DNA of 64,000 bases from the NCBI GenBank assembly GCA_900541985.1, contig UQLX01000010.1, forward strand, positions 9,044 through 73,043, in the 5' to 3' direction. The stretch is from an uncultured Blautia sp. (GTDB taxonomy: Bacteria; Bacillota; Clostridia; Lachnospirales; Lachnospiraceae). The notes under the pieces were generated by a model. It did not search any database. It saw nothing but the letters and a program-made list of their open reading frames with translations, and was not told the origin of the DNA. A program made the position numbers and the translations under genes. How positions within the stretch are numbered: position 1 is the stretch's first letter; the number at the start of each line of letters is the position of its first letter. Positions 16,584-24,267 of this stretch are shown here, one piece after another.

Positions 16584-17633
16584 TCAGGCCCGGGCAGGAG
16601 TGATCCGGTCAAGGAACCGGCTGGATATTTTTTCAAAGACCTGTCCGTAAACAGAACCAATAAAGTTATTGGCAATCCGGAAGAGGATAGCTCCGGGAAG
16701 ACCAAGAATACTGGTGGCGATCGCCATGGCACCCAGAGAATTAAATACTGCCTGCCACTGATAGGTGGCGGAAAGTCCGACACCGATGCCTCCGATTACG
16801 CCGATATAAGGAAAGACAGAGGCAGGAAGGAACACACAGATGCCAAGGAAGACAACCGCACCGATGATGTTTCCGGGAATACGTCCTTTGACTCTTTCTT
16901 TCATATCTGCGCGGAAAGGAAGCAGCACAGACATGGCGGCAATCCCGATCCACATGGTTCTTGGAATATGAAAAAGTCCTCCGAGAAAAACCGCAGTGGA
17001 AACGCCGAAGGTTACGGTCAGCTGCCAGCGTGTCCGAAGAGAAGTCAGCCGGAACTCTTTTATAACATCACGGAGTTTTCTTTTGTAGCTTAGTTTTCGG
17101 TGGTTTCTGTAAAAGACAAGTGCAGTCAGAACAGCGCCTGCTCCTATGGCAGCCAGTCTCATCAGGTAAGTTTCTCCTGTGGTATCATAGCCGTAAAGCA
17201 GGAGATAGCCAAGAACAAGAGTGGAATGATTTGCCATCATGACATTGTGACAGCCCAAAAGCAGAAGGGCGAAGATGCAGACAGCGTTGATGACCAGTTC
17301 TCCAAAAAGTCCGGCGGCGTTTGCCAGTCTGGGTCCAAATGCAAGGATACCAAAGATTATGGCGAGGGAGGCCAGGGAGCCCGGCATCTGCATGCCGAAG
17401 TCGGCATAGCGGAAGACCATGATACAAAGAAGGACGATCACACCTACGATACTGTTTTCATTCCCGAAGATTTTGGTGTAGCCCATAACAAAGGCCATGC
17501 AGAAGACCATTGTAATGAAGATCTTGAACAGATAAACAGAGATATGGCGCAGCTTTTCGCCAGGGCTGGAAGAAGCCTTGATGATTGCTTTGGATCCCTG
17601 CTGATTCAGCTGCAGTTCCTGATAAAATGTCAT
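16584..17633 (-). CDS. FUSC/aromatic acid exporter-like membrane protein
   Basis: 349 residues; AAAGGAG precedes the start. Two blocks of hydrophobic segments (about 33-175 and 215-325) are split by a short basic cytoplasmic loop around RNHRKLSYKRKLRDVIKEF. This is the FUSC/ArAE layout in its half-size form, and GLSATYQWQAVFNSLGAMAI near the end fits the family. Related proteins export aromatic acids or fusaric acid, but the substrate here is unknown. It has its own consensus promoter and reads away from the Rnf-like operon's end. Confidence 0.75.
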   Translation of the reverse strand: MTFYQELQLNQQGSKAIIKASSSPGEKLRHISVYLFKIFITMVFCMAFVMGYTKIFGNENSIVGVIVLLCIMVFRYADFGMQMPGSLASLAIIFGILAFGPRLANAAGLFGELVINAVCIFALLLLGCHNVMMANHSTLVLGYLLLYGYDTTGETYLMRLAAIGAGAVLTALVFYRNHRKLSYKRKLRDVIKEFRLTSLRTRWQLTVTFGVSTAVFLGGLFHIPRTMWIGIAAMSVLLPFRADMKERVKGRIPGNIIGAVVFLGICVFLPASVFPYIGVIGGIGVGLSATYQWQAVFNSLGAMAIATSILGLPGAILFRIANNFIGSVYGQVFEKISSRFLDRITPARA

Positions 17634-17668
17634 AAAAACGCTCCTTTCGGTTGAGATATCGGGGAGGA

Positions 17669-17697
17669 ATTATAGCATTGCACATATACTTTGTCAA
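17669..17697 (-). promoter_or_regulatory. Promoter of the FUSC gene
   Basis: On the minus strand TTGACA (17692-17697), 17-base spacer, TATAAT (17669-17674): perfect consensus, about 35 bases before the start codon. Confidence 0.85.
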
Positions 17698-17722
17698 ATA
17701 AAATTTATATAAAAAATGGTAT

Positions 17723-17752
17723 AAAAAACGGCACAGCCCAAAGGCCATGCCG
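17723..17752 (-). terminator. Terminator of the Rnf-like operon
   Basis: On the minus strand CGGCATGGCC (17743-17752) pairs over ten bases, with two G-U pairs, to GGCTGTGCCG (17729-17738), followed by TTTTTT (17723-17728). It lies just after the last gene of the leftward Rnf-like set. Confidence 0.85.
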
Positions 17753-17761
17753 CTGAAAAGA

Positions 17762-18529
17762 TCAGTAGATGCTCAGGATCATGTAAATGAACCCTGCTGT
17801 CAGCATATCTACAGGAAGCCCGCGGAAAAACCTTCCGGTACGGGCAAATTTTAAAGTCTGCTTTACAGAAAGGAACAGAAGAATGGGAACTGCGATCACC
17901 CACACTGTTCCCGGGAGCCCCGCAAAGCTTTCCACTGTAAAAGGATGGAAGAGAAACATGGCGGGAACCACAGGGAACAGGCTGTTTATTCCTTTGCAGT
18001 CTTTTTTCAGGATTCCATTTACCGATGCAAGGACAAGTCCGGCTTCCATGAATGCAAAAGTGGTATTCAGGAAGGCTTTGGACTGGAACGATGCTGTAAA
18101 GACTGTATTTCCGAAGATGTTTCCGCTGCCCAGAAATTCGCGGAAAACAGTAAACAGGATCCAAAGTCCCCAGACAAAGGCGGATTCCAGAAGGAGCTCG
18201 CCATATTCACTGTCTGTATTTCCGGAAAGCGCATGTTTTCCGCAGAGAAGTCCTACAATAAAAACCATGATCCACAGTTCTGTTGTAAGAACAGTACCCA
18301 GAACTGCAAAGTCTGTAAGAAAAGCGGAAGCACATACAGAACCGGAGGCAATATAGACACAGAGTTTCAGGCTCCATGTGGGAACTGTCTTTTCCAGAAG
18401 ATTCTTCAAAAGTTCTGCAAATACAGAAGTGAAGATCACCAGGATCCCGGCTGCAAAGGCTTCTTTCATGCCTGCGGAAAAAAGAACGATCCCCAGAGCA
18501 AAGGCTTCTGCCGGATATCTTAACTTCAT
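17762..18529 (-). CDS. RnfA/RnfE-like membrane protein, divergent
   Basis: 255 residues with about seven membrane segments, longer than usual RnfA or RnfE (about 190-220). The best family mark is ILFTVFREFLGSGNIFGN (near 125-142), close to the REILGSG-FG block of RnfE/NqrD. Further on, the C-terminus adds extra membrane segments. A Cys in FIVGLLCGKHAL sits where RnfA/E have a membrane cluster ligand, but I do not find the N-terminal GLCPxLA block. ACGGAGG precedes the start. It follows the RnfG-like gene by 18 bases. Only one A/E-type subunit is present, whereas ordinary Rnf has both. Confidence 0.65.
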   Translation of the reverse strand: MKLRYPAEAFALGIVLFSAGMKEAFAAGILVIFTSVFAELLKNLLEKTVPTWSLKLCVYIASGSVCASAFLTDFAVLGTVLTTELWIMVFIVGLLCGKHALSGNTDSEYGELLLESAFVWGLWILFTVFREFLGSGNIFGNTVFTASFQSKAFLNTTFAFMEAGLVLASVNGILKKDCKGINSLFPVVPAMFLFHPFTVESFAGLPGTVWVIAVPILLFLSVKQTLKFARTGRFFRGLPVDMLTAGFIYMILSIY

Positions 18530-18547
18530 ATTGAAACCTCCGTTTTC

Positions 18548-19945
18548 TTATTTCACTGTCTGTAAGAAATCATATGCTTCATTAATACCGGTCACTGCTG
18601 CAGTAGAAGACATGGTAGCACCGGAGATTGCATCGATTTCAGTTCCGGCCATATCAGCAGTTTCTTCGGAAGCAGCTTCTTCCTCCGGAGCTTCTTCTGC
18701 TTCCGGCTGGGAAGCCTGAATACCGGAAGCCTCCTCCAGACATCTGGTTGCCAGATCGATAAAGCCGTTTACAGAAATACTAACGCCGGAAACGGCATCG
18801 GTCTTACCTTCTGCATCGGTGTTCAGGAAGGAAAGGGACTGGTTCTCGATCAGAGCGGAAGCAAGAGCCTCAGCCTGCTCTTTCCATGTAAGTCCATCTT
18901 CTGTCATCGTGTACTCACCGTTTTCGGACATGATGCTTTTTTTGCTGCCGTCTTCGGTCACAGCATCCCAGCTTGCTTCTGTAATAGCGCCGTCTTTTAC
19001 AGTAAGAGTGACTACATCTGTGAATCCGTTGGAATCCGGAGCTTCTGTCTTGGCTTCATAAGTACCGTCTGTGAGAGTGGCGCCGGCAAAAGGATCTGCC
19101 GGGGCATCTTCCAGGCCGGCAGCCTGTTTCATACACTGTGCAGCCAGGTCGATAAAGCCGTTTACAGAGATACTTACACCGGAAACAGCGTCAGTTTTGC
19201 CTTCTGCATCGGTGTTCAGGAAGGAAAGAGACTGGTTCTCGATCAGAGCGGAAGCAAGAGCCTCAGCCTGCTCTTTCCATGTAAGTCCGTCTTCTGTCAT
19301 CGTGTACTCGCCGTTTTCGGACATGATGCTTTTTTTGCTGCCGTCTTCGGTTACAGCATCCCAGCTTGCTTCTGTAATAGCGCCGTCCTTTACAGTGAGT
19401 GTAACAACATCAATAAATCCGTTGGAATCCGGAGCCTCTGTTTTTGCCTCATAGGTACCGTCTGCAAGGGAAGCTCCCTCAAGGATGCTGAGATCTTCCG
19501 CTTCTTCCGGAGCAGCTTCTTCTTCCGCACTGTCTGTTTCTGCGGAAACATCCATACCCGGAAGATAAACAGGTGCTTCCACTCCTTTAAACTGATCCAG
19601 GAACTCAGCTTCTGCGATTTTAGAGCCAAGACCGTCTGTCTCAGACTGTTCAACTACCTGAACACCTGTGATCTTAGATGCGGACTCGTCAAAAGCTACA
19701 TCCATTACGATATCGCCTACATAGCCTTTGGTGCGTACGGTTACCAGATAACCGTCAGAAGTTTTGGACGCTTTTTCAATGTTTTCTGCACCGCTTACAT
19801 CAAGCTCTTCCAGAGCTTCCGCACTCTGAGCGGCGGAATCGCCGCCTGCGCTGATGGCCAGGGATTTTGAACCAATGATCACGCCAAAAGAGAGGGCGGT
19901 TACCACAACAAGGGCAAGAATTCCTTTTACTTCTTTATTTTTCAT
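18548..19945 (-). CDS. rnfG: RnfG-like flavoprotein, domain split by two inserted repeat domains
   Basis: 465 residues, twice the usual RnfG. One membrane helix (about 8-26) anchors it outside the cell. Residues 55-135 look like the first half of an RnfG domain (SETDGLGSKIAEAEFLDQFKG, 101-121). The second half with the flavin-attachment motif DAISGATMSST comes only at 438-448. Between them sit two 131-residue units (162-292 and 293-423), nearly identical, each with its own DAVSGVSIS motif (252-260, 383-391) preceded by an acidic Ala/Glu-rich linker. GGAGGAA precedes the start. ApbE at 25725 could attach FMN to the Ser/Thr of these motifs. The C-terminal motif is the strongest site; the SGVS motifs lack the usual AT, so their status is open. 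Confidence 0.85.
   Translation of the reverse strand: MKNKEVKGILALVVVTALSFGVIIGSKSLAISAGGDSAAQSAEALEELDVSGAENIEKASKTSDGYLVTVRTKGYVGDIVMDVAFDESASKITGVQVVEQSETDGLGSKIAEAEFLDQFKGVEAPVYLPGMDVSAETDSAEEEAAPEEAEDLSILEGASLADGTYEAKTEAPDSNGFIDVVTLTVKDGAITEASWDAVTEDGSKKSIMSENGEYTMTEDGLTWKEQAEALASALIENQSLSFLNTDAEGKTDAVSGVSISVNGFIDLAAQCMKQAAGLEDAPADPFAGATLTDGTYEAKTEAPDSNGFTDVVTLTVKDGAITEASWDAVTEDGSKKSIMSENGEYTMTEDGLTWKEQAEALASALIENQSLSFLNTDAEGKTDAVSGVSISVNGFIDLATRCLEEASGIQASQPEAEEAPEEEAASEETADMAGTEIDAISGATMSSTAAVTGINEAYDFLQTVK
18751..19071 (-). repeat. Repeat copy 2 in the RnfG-like gene
   Basis: 321 bases matching 19144-19464 at a constant offset of 393 bases (131 codons). By eye there are a few dozen base differences, nearly all silent: the encoded units differ at only about three residues (Ile/Thr, Ala-Gln/Thr-Arg). 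Confidence 0.9.
19144..19464 (-). repeat. Repeat copy 1 in the RnfG-like gene
   Basis: Partner of 18751-19071, encoding roughly residues 161-267. Long shared runs, for example around GGAAGCAAGAGCCTCAGCCT, alternate with clusters of silent changes, which suggests an older duplication kept alike by selection or conversion. Confidence 0.9.
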
Positions 19946-19960
19946 GAATATTCCTCCAAT

Positions 19961-20911
19961 TTAAGCTTTTTTTACACCGTATACATGTTTTTTATGGAGC
20001 AGAGACAGAGCGCCGGCAAGACAGTTGGCTGTCAGGATACCGAAGCAGATTCCCTCCGGATAAAAACTGAAGATACGGATAGCCGCAGTAATGACTCCGG
20101 CGGTGACTGCATAAAGCAGACGGCCTCTTCTTGAGGCAAAGGCGTAGTCGGTAAGCATGTAGCATGCGCCCAGGATCAGACCACCGCCAAAAAGGTTCAG
20201 AAGGATGTCTCCTGTAAAGAGTCCGGAAGGTCCGAACACAAAGGTCAGAAGAACTACCGTACCGATATAGGTAAGTGCCGCTTCTGCATTTACAGTTCCC
20301 ATAAAGCACATATAGGCAAAGCCTACAAGCAGAAGAAGCTTGCTGGTCTCACCAAGTGCGCCGGGTGTCTCGCCAAGGAACATCTGCAGATAGCTGTAGC
20401 CGGCTTCGCCGCCGTTTTTTACAGCTCCCAGTACGGTGGCTGAGGAAACGGCATCAAAGCCGGAGGCTGTCAGCGTTCTGGGCGCTACATACTGCATTAC
20501 TGTCCCCGGCCATACGACCATGGTCAGAAGACGTCCCATCAGTGCCGGATTGGCAAAGTTGCATCCGATACCGCCGAACATCTGCTTGACAACAAGGATG
20601 CTGAAAATGTCAGCTGCAACGATCACCCACAAAGGCGCGGTGACCGGCATGTTAAAGGCAAGAAGGATACCTGTGACCACAGCACTGAAATCCCCTGCAG
20701 TGACCGGTTTTTTTGCCAGCTTCTGCCAGATATACTCTGTCAGGACGCAGACGGTTACGGAAAGACCGGTAATGTACAGGGAGCGGATCCCGAAAAAGTA
20801 AATGGAACCTAAGAGAGCCGGCATCAGAGAAATAGCAACATGGAGCATGATGTTCCTTGTTGTGTTGGCTGTGCGGATATGGGGGCCGCTGAAGGTTTTT
20901 GTGTGATTCAT
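19961..20911 (-). CDS. rnfD: RnfD-like membrane flavoprotein subunit
   Basis: 316 residues, the usual RnfD/NqrB size, with about nine membrane segments. The pattern GGIGCNFANPALMGRLLTM is characteristic, and FDAVSSAT places a candidate FMN-linked Thr at residue 159. RnfD passes electrons across the membrane towards RnfG. It overlaps the end of rnfC by 4 bases (ATGA), so the two are translationally coupled. It is followed after 15 bases by the RnfG-like gene. In true Rnf this subunit helps couple electron flow to ion transport; that is likely but unproven here because RnfB is not seen. Confidence 0.92.
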   Translation of the reverse strand: MNHTKTFSGPHIRTANTTRNIMLHVAISLMPALLGSIYFFGIRSLYITGLSVTVCVLTEYIWQKLAKKPVTAGDFSAVVTGILLAFNMPVTAPLWVIVAADIFSILVVKQMFGGIGCNFANPALMGRLLTMVVWPGTVMQYVAPRTLTASGFDAVSSATVLGAVKNGGEAGYSYLQMFLGETPGALGETSKLLLLVGFAYMCFMGTVNAEAALTYIGTVVLLTFVFGPSGLFTGDILLNLFGGGLILGACYMLTDYAFASRRGRLLYAVTAGVITAAIRIFSFYPEGICFGILTANCLAGALSLLHKKHVYGVKKA

Positions 20912-22290
20912 GATTTTTTTACCGCCCTTTCCCTCATTCTCTGTTTCACAATGTCTCTGGCTTCTCTGGTCCGTACAGAAAGCTCACGTCTGGCAGGACA
21001 GATATAAGAACAGCATCCGCAGGCAATACATTCGCTTGCATAAAGCTTTTCGCAGAGATCGTAGTCCTCATCAAGAAGTGCAAATTCAATCTTGTAGGGA
21101 ACCAGTCCTGCCGGGCATACGCTTTCGCAGCCGGAGCAGCGGATACAGGGCTGTTCTTCGTAGCCGGGTTCCGGAAGTACAAGGATTCCGGAGGTGTTTT
21201 TTGTTACATGGAAAAGTTCGGTTTCACCGTTCCAGTTATGTGCCACGCAGGGACCGGTCATAGGACCGCCTGCAATGATACGGTTTTGGGCTGTGGTTAC
21301 TCCACCGCAGAGCTGGATCAGCTCTTTCGCCGAGGTTCCTACAGGAACCAGATAATTTCCCGGATTTTTTACGGATCCGGTAACGGTGACAATCCTCTTT
21401 GTCAGAGGTGCATTTCCAAGGATCATGTCTGCCGCGGCTTTGGCGGTTCCTACGTTGGAAACGATCACACCCACATCTGCAGGAAGTCCGCCCATGGGAA
21501 CTTCACGTCCAAGGACACCCTGGATGAGCTGACGCTCACCTCCCTGAGGATACTTGGTGGGAAGTACACGGATCTCCAGCTTTTCTTCTTCTGCCATCAG
21601 GCCGGAGGAAGACATTTTTGTCAGGATCTTCTGCAGATTTTCAGCTGCCAGAGGCTTATTGTCCTCCATGCAGACATAAGCTTTTTCAGCGCCGCTGCCT
21701 TTCAGAAGAAGCCGGACACCATTAAGGAGGGCATAGCCTTCTTCCAGCATAAGACGGTAGTCACAGGTGAGAAAAGGCTCACATTCTGCGCCGTTGATCA
21801 GAAGATCGGTGATCTTTTTGTCAGTTTCATATTTTTTGTGCGTGGGGAATCCTGCACCACCCATTCCGGTCAGACCGCCATCGCGAATTCCAGTCAGGAT
21901 TTCTTCTCTGGAAATAAGGCTGATGTCAGCAGTTCCTATTTTATAGGAAGCTTCTGCTTCTGAGACCGGAGATTCCTCTCTCTGCAGGATACACGCCATA
22001 AGCTTGCGGCCCTGCTCTGTGATCTCTTTTACAGCAAGGACTTTTCCGCTTACGCTGGCGTGGAGGGGAGCGGCCATAAAGGCTTCGGGCTTACCGATCA
22101 GCTGGCCTTCTTTTACCTGCTCGCCGGGTTTTACAAGGAAACTGCATTTTCCTCCAAAAGACTGTTCCGAAAGAATGGTGACTGTTTCGGGACGGTAAGG
22201 TGTTACCGCACAGTTCATGGAGAGCGCCTTGTCAAATCCGTCTGTAGGATGTACGCCGCCGGGGAATACAGACTTTTTTCGTTTCTGCAT
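20908..22290 (-). CDS. rnfC: RnfC-like NADH-binding Fe-S subunit
   Basis: 460 residues. It is the cytoplasmic entry subunit that takes electrons from NADH. The GGLTGMGGAGFPTHKKY block (near 145-161) is the flavin/NADH region, and ADVGVIVSNVGTAKA follows. Two [4Fe-4S] motifs lie near the C-terminus, CIRCSGCESVCPAG and CIACGCCSYICPAR. AAAAGGAG precedes the start. It is the first gene of a leftward operon with rnfD, the RnfG-like gene and the RnfA/E-like gene, behind a Rex-type operator. RnfC normally pairs with RnfB, which is missing from this operon. Confidence 0.93.
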   Translation of the reverse strand: MQKRKKSVFPGGVHPTDGFDKALSMNCAVTPYRPETVTILSEQSFGGKCSFLVKPGEQVKEGQLIGKPEAFMAAPLHASVSGKVLAVKEITEQGRKLMACILQREESPVSEAEASYKIGTADISLISREEILTGIRDGGLTGMGGAGFPTHKKYETDKKITDLLINGAECEPFLTCDYRLMLEEGYALLNGVRLLLKGSGAEKAYVCMEDNKPLAAENLQKILTKMSSSGLMAEEEKLEIRVLPTKYPQGGERQLIQGVLGREVPMGGLPADVGVIVSNVGTAKAAADMILGNAPLTKRIVTVTGSVKNPGNYLVPVGTSAKELIQLCGGVTTAQNRIIAGGPMTGPCVAHNWNGETELFHVTKNTSGILVLPEPGYEEQPCIRCSGCESVCPAGLVPYKIEFALLDEDYDLCEKLYASECIACGCCSYICPARRELSVRTREARDIVKQRMRERAVKKS

Positions 22291-22326
22291 ACCAGGTCTC
22301 CTTTTCTTTTAAAAATATTTCTTGAT

Positions 22327-22344
22327 TCGTTAAAAGGTTAACAA
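22327..22344. promoter_or_regulatory. Probable Rex operator (rnf operon)
   Basis: TCGTTAAAAGGTTAACAA matches the Rex consensus TTGTTAA-N4-TTAACAA at 13 of the 14 fixed positions. It lies 37-54 bases before the rnfC start on the minus strand, where it would overlap or follow the transcription start. The same core occurs at adhE (426-443). Confidence 0.8.
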
Positions 22345-22489
22345 CCTTAACAGCATATCATACCAGTAGGAATTAAGCAACATAGTTTTAAAAAAATTTG
22401 ATTCCTTAATTTACTATTTACATTCACCTGTGATAAGATGCATATAGAACGAAAAACAGGAAAATATTTTAAAGCAGGAGGTGAAACAT

Positions 22490-22669
22490 GTGAGTGCGGC
22501 AAGCTGTGATTACTGTGCCAACTATGTTTACGATGAAGAAACCGAAACCTATTATTGTGATGTAAACCTGGATGAAGATGAGTACTATCGTTTCCTTACC
22601 AGCAATGTAAAGGAATGTCCCTATTATCGTTCGGGAGATGAATATAAGGTAGTGCGTCATCAGATGTAA
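22490..22669 (+). CDS. DUF6472 small protein
   Basis: 59 residues, starting at GTG 22490, which follows AGGAGGTG by about 7 bases; an in-frame GTG at 22481 lies inside that site. The Cys pattern SCDYCANYVYDE, then YYCDVNLDEDEY, then ECPYYRSGDEYK looks like a small metal-binding protein. The layout matches DUF6472, common in Lachnospiraceae, often next to the same DNA glycosylase gene as here (27 bases on). Function unknown. Confidence 0.8.
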   Translation: MSAASCDYCANYVYDEETETYYCDVNLDEDEYYRFLTSNVKECPYYRSGDEYKVVRHQM

Positions 22670-22696
22670 AATAAATCAGAAAGTACAGAGATATAT

Positions 22697-23515
22697 ATGG
22701 TAACAATGGAACTTGATAATTTCAGTCTGGAGCAGATCTGTGACTCCGGACAGTGCTTCCGCATGAAAAAGATTGGAGAGCATACTTATTCTCTTGTGGC
22801 GGGAGATCAGTATCTGGAGATCACACAGAAAGGAACCATTGTGGATTTTCACTGCAATGATGCGGAGCTGATCTGTTTCTGGGTTCCTTATTTTGATCTG
22901 GATACGGATTACAGTGTCTACATAAAAAAAGTCAATCCCAGAGACCGGTATCTCAGTATGGCTGCAGAGAAGGGAAGCGGGATCCGGATTCTCAGACAGG
23001 ATCTCTGGGAGATGATCATTACGTTTCTGATCTCCCAGCAGAATCACATTACCAGGATTCGGGGATGCATTGAAAGACTCTGTGTCCGTTACGGAGATAA
23101 AAAGATCTCACGGGAGAGAGTGGAGTATTACAGCTTTCCCGGTCCGGAAGCGCTGGCACTGGCTACGGAGGATGAACTGAGAGAGCTGGGGATGGGCTAC
23201 CGTGCCAGATATCTTGTGGAAACAGCACGAAGCATTACAGAAGGAGAGGTTTCTCTGGAAAAGATCTTTCAGATAAAATATTACAGCCGGGCAAAAAAAG
23301 AGCTGATGAAGCTCAGCGGTGTGGGAGAAAAGGTTGCAGACTGTATCTGCCTGTTTGCCCTGCACCATATGGATGCCTTTCCTGTGGACACCCATATCCG
23401 TCAGGTGTTGGAGCTTCATTATAAAAGAGGATTTCCAAACAGAAGATATCACGGTATGAGAGGAATCATGCAGCAGTATATTTTTTATTATGAATTAACA
23501 GAAGGGAGAAAATAA
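22697..23515 (+). CDS. ogg: 8-oxoguanine DNA glycosylase, OGG1 type
   Basis: 272 residues. It removes oxidised guanine from DNA and cuts the strand. The helix-hairpin-helix reads LSGVGEKVADCICLFAL, with the Schiff-base Lys in GEKVAD, followed by the catalytic Asp in FPVDTHI. The N-terminal OGG domain shows DSGQCFRM, and FLISQQNHITRI is the conserved helix. The ATG at 22697 has only a weak ribosome site; an ATG three codons on is an alternative. It forms a small operon with DUF6472 and the glyoxalase-like gene. Confidence 0.92.
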   Translation: MVTMELDNFSLEQICDSGQCFRMKKIGEHTYSLVAGDQYLEITQKGTIVDFHCNDAELICFWVPYFDLDTDYSVYIKKVNPRDRYLSMAAEKGSGIRILRQDLWEMIITFLISQQNHITRIRGCIERLCVRYGDKKISRERVEYYSFPGPEALALATEDELRELGMGYRARYLVETARSITEGEVSLEKIFQIKYYSRAKKELMKLSGVGEKVADCICLFALHHMDAFPVDTHIRQVLELHYKRGFPNRRYHGMRGIMQQYIFYYELTEGRK

Positions 23516-23516
23516 C

Positions 23517-23888
23517 ATGAGTTTTAAATTCGAACACTATAATTATAATGTAGTTGATCTGGAAAAATCTTTAAGATTTTATGAGGAGGCGCTTGGCCTG
23601 AAGGAAGTAAGACGTAAAGAAGCAGAGGACGGAAGCTTTATCCTCTGCTATCTTGGAGATGGAGAAACAGATTTTCAGCTGGAGCTTACCTGGCTCAGAG
23701 ACTGGGAAAAGGATCACTACAATCTGGGAGACAACGAGATCCATCTGGCATTTTCTACAGATGATATGGAAGCCTCTCACAAAAAACATCAGGAAATGGG
23801 CTGCATCTGTTATGAAAATCCGGGAATGGGCATTTATTTTATCAGCGATCCGGACGGATACTGGCTGGAAATCGTTCCAGCCAGATAA
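23517..23888 (+). CDS. gloA: Glyoxalase I/VOC family protein
   Basis: 123 residues; starts one base after the ogg stop, with GGGAG upstream. Two beta-alpha-beta-beta-beta units: HYNYNVVDLEKSLRFYEEAL at the start and NEIHLAFSTDDM then YFISDPDGYWLEIVP at the end. Metal-ligand positions are plausible: His 7, Glu in LELTW, His in EIHLAF and Glu in WLEIV. Lactoylglutathione lyase is the usual label; in Firmicutes without glutathione the true thiol partner may differ. Confidence 0.85.
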   Translation: MSFKFEHYNYNVVDLEKSLRFYEEALGLKEVRRKEAEDGSFILCYLGDGETDFQLELTWLRDWEKDHYNLGDNEIHLAFSTDDMEASHKKHQEMGCICYENPGMGIYFISDPDGYWLEIVPAR

Positions 23889-23901
23889 TACCGCTTTTTA
23901 T

Positions 23902-24114
23902 TCAGACCTTTTCTTTCCTGTCGCTGCGGCCAACCAGATAGTCAAGACTGATATTATAGTAATCTGCAATTCGGATAAGCATCTCGACAGGAATATCCCG
24001 GGATCCTGTTTCGTAGTGGGAGTAGGTGCGCTGACTGATATGGAGTATCTCTCCAATTTGTCTCTGCGACAGGTCAGAGTCTATGCGAAGATCCTGAATA
24101 CGCTGAAATTTCAT
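23902..24114 (-). CDS. XRE-family transcriptional regulator, short
   Basis: 70 residues from the ATG at 24112-24114, behind AAAGGAGGT; a longer frame back to 24219 has no ribosome site. It is a bare helix-turn-helix: LSQRQIGEILHISQRTYSHYE then DIPVEMLIRIADYYNISLDYL. It converges on the glyoxalase gene with only 13 bases between stops. Target genes unknown; it is divergent from the VanZ-IMPase gene, a likely first guess. Confidence 0.85.
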   Translation of the reverse strand: MKFQRIQDLRIDSDLSQRQIGEILHISQRTYSHYETGSRDIPVEMLIRIADYYNISLDYLVGRSDRKEKV

Positions 24115-24267
24115 GCCTGTACCTCCTTTTTTCAGAAAGTATAGGTCGGAACGGAATGGACTACACGGTTTTGGAACAAAATGGACTATGAAATTTTGGT
24201 TCTTGTTGCCCACAGACAATTTGATTATAATGGAAAAAGAATAATCGGAAGAAAGGATGGTATTGGA

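Noticed and set aside
18751..19464. CRISPR or mobile repeat
   Set aside because: The two 321-base repeats are in-frame protein domain copies within one gene, not spaced short repeats, and no cas or transposase genes are near.
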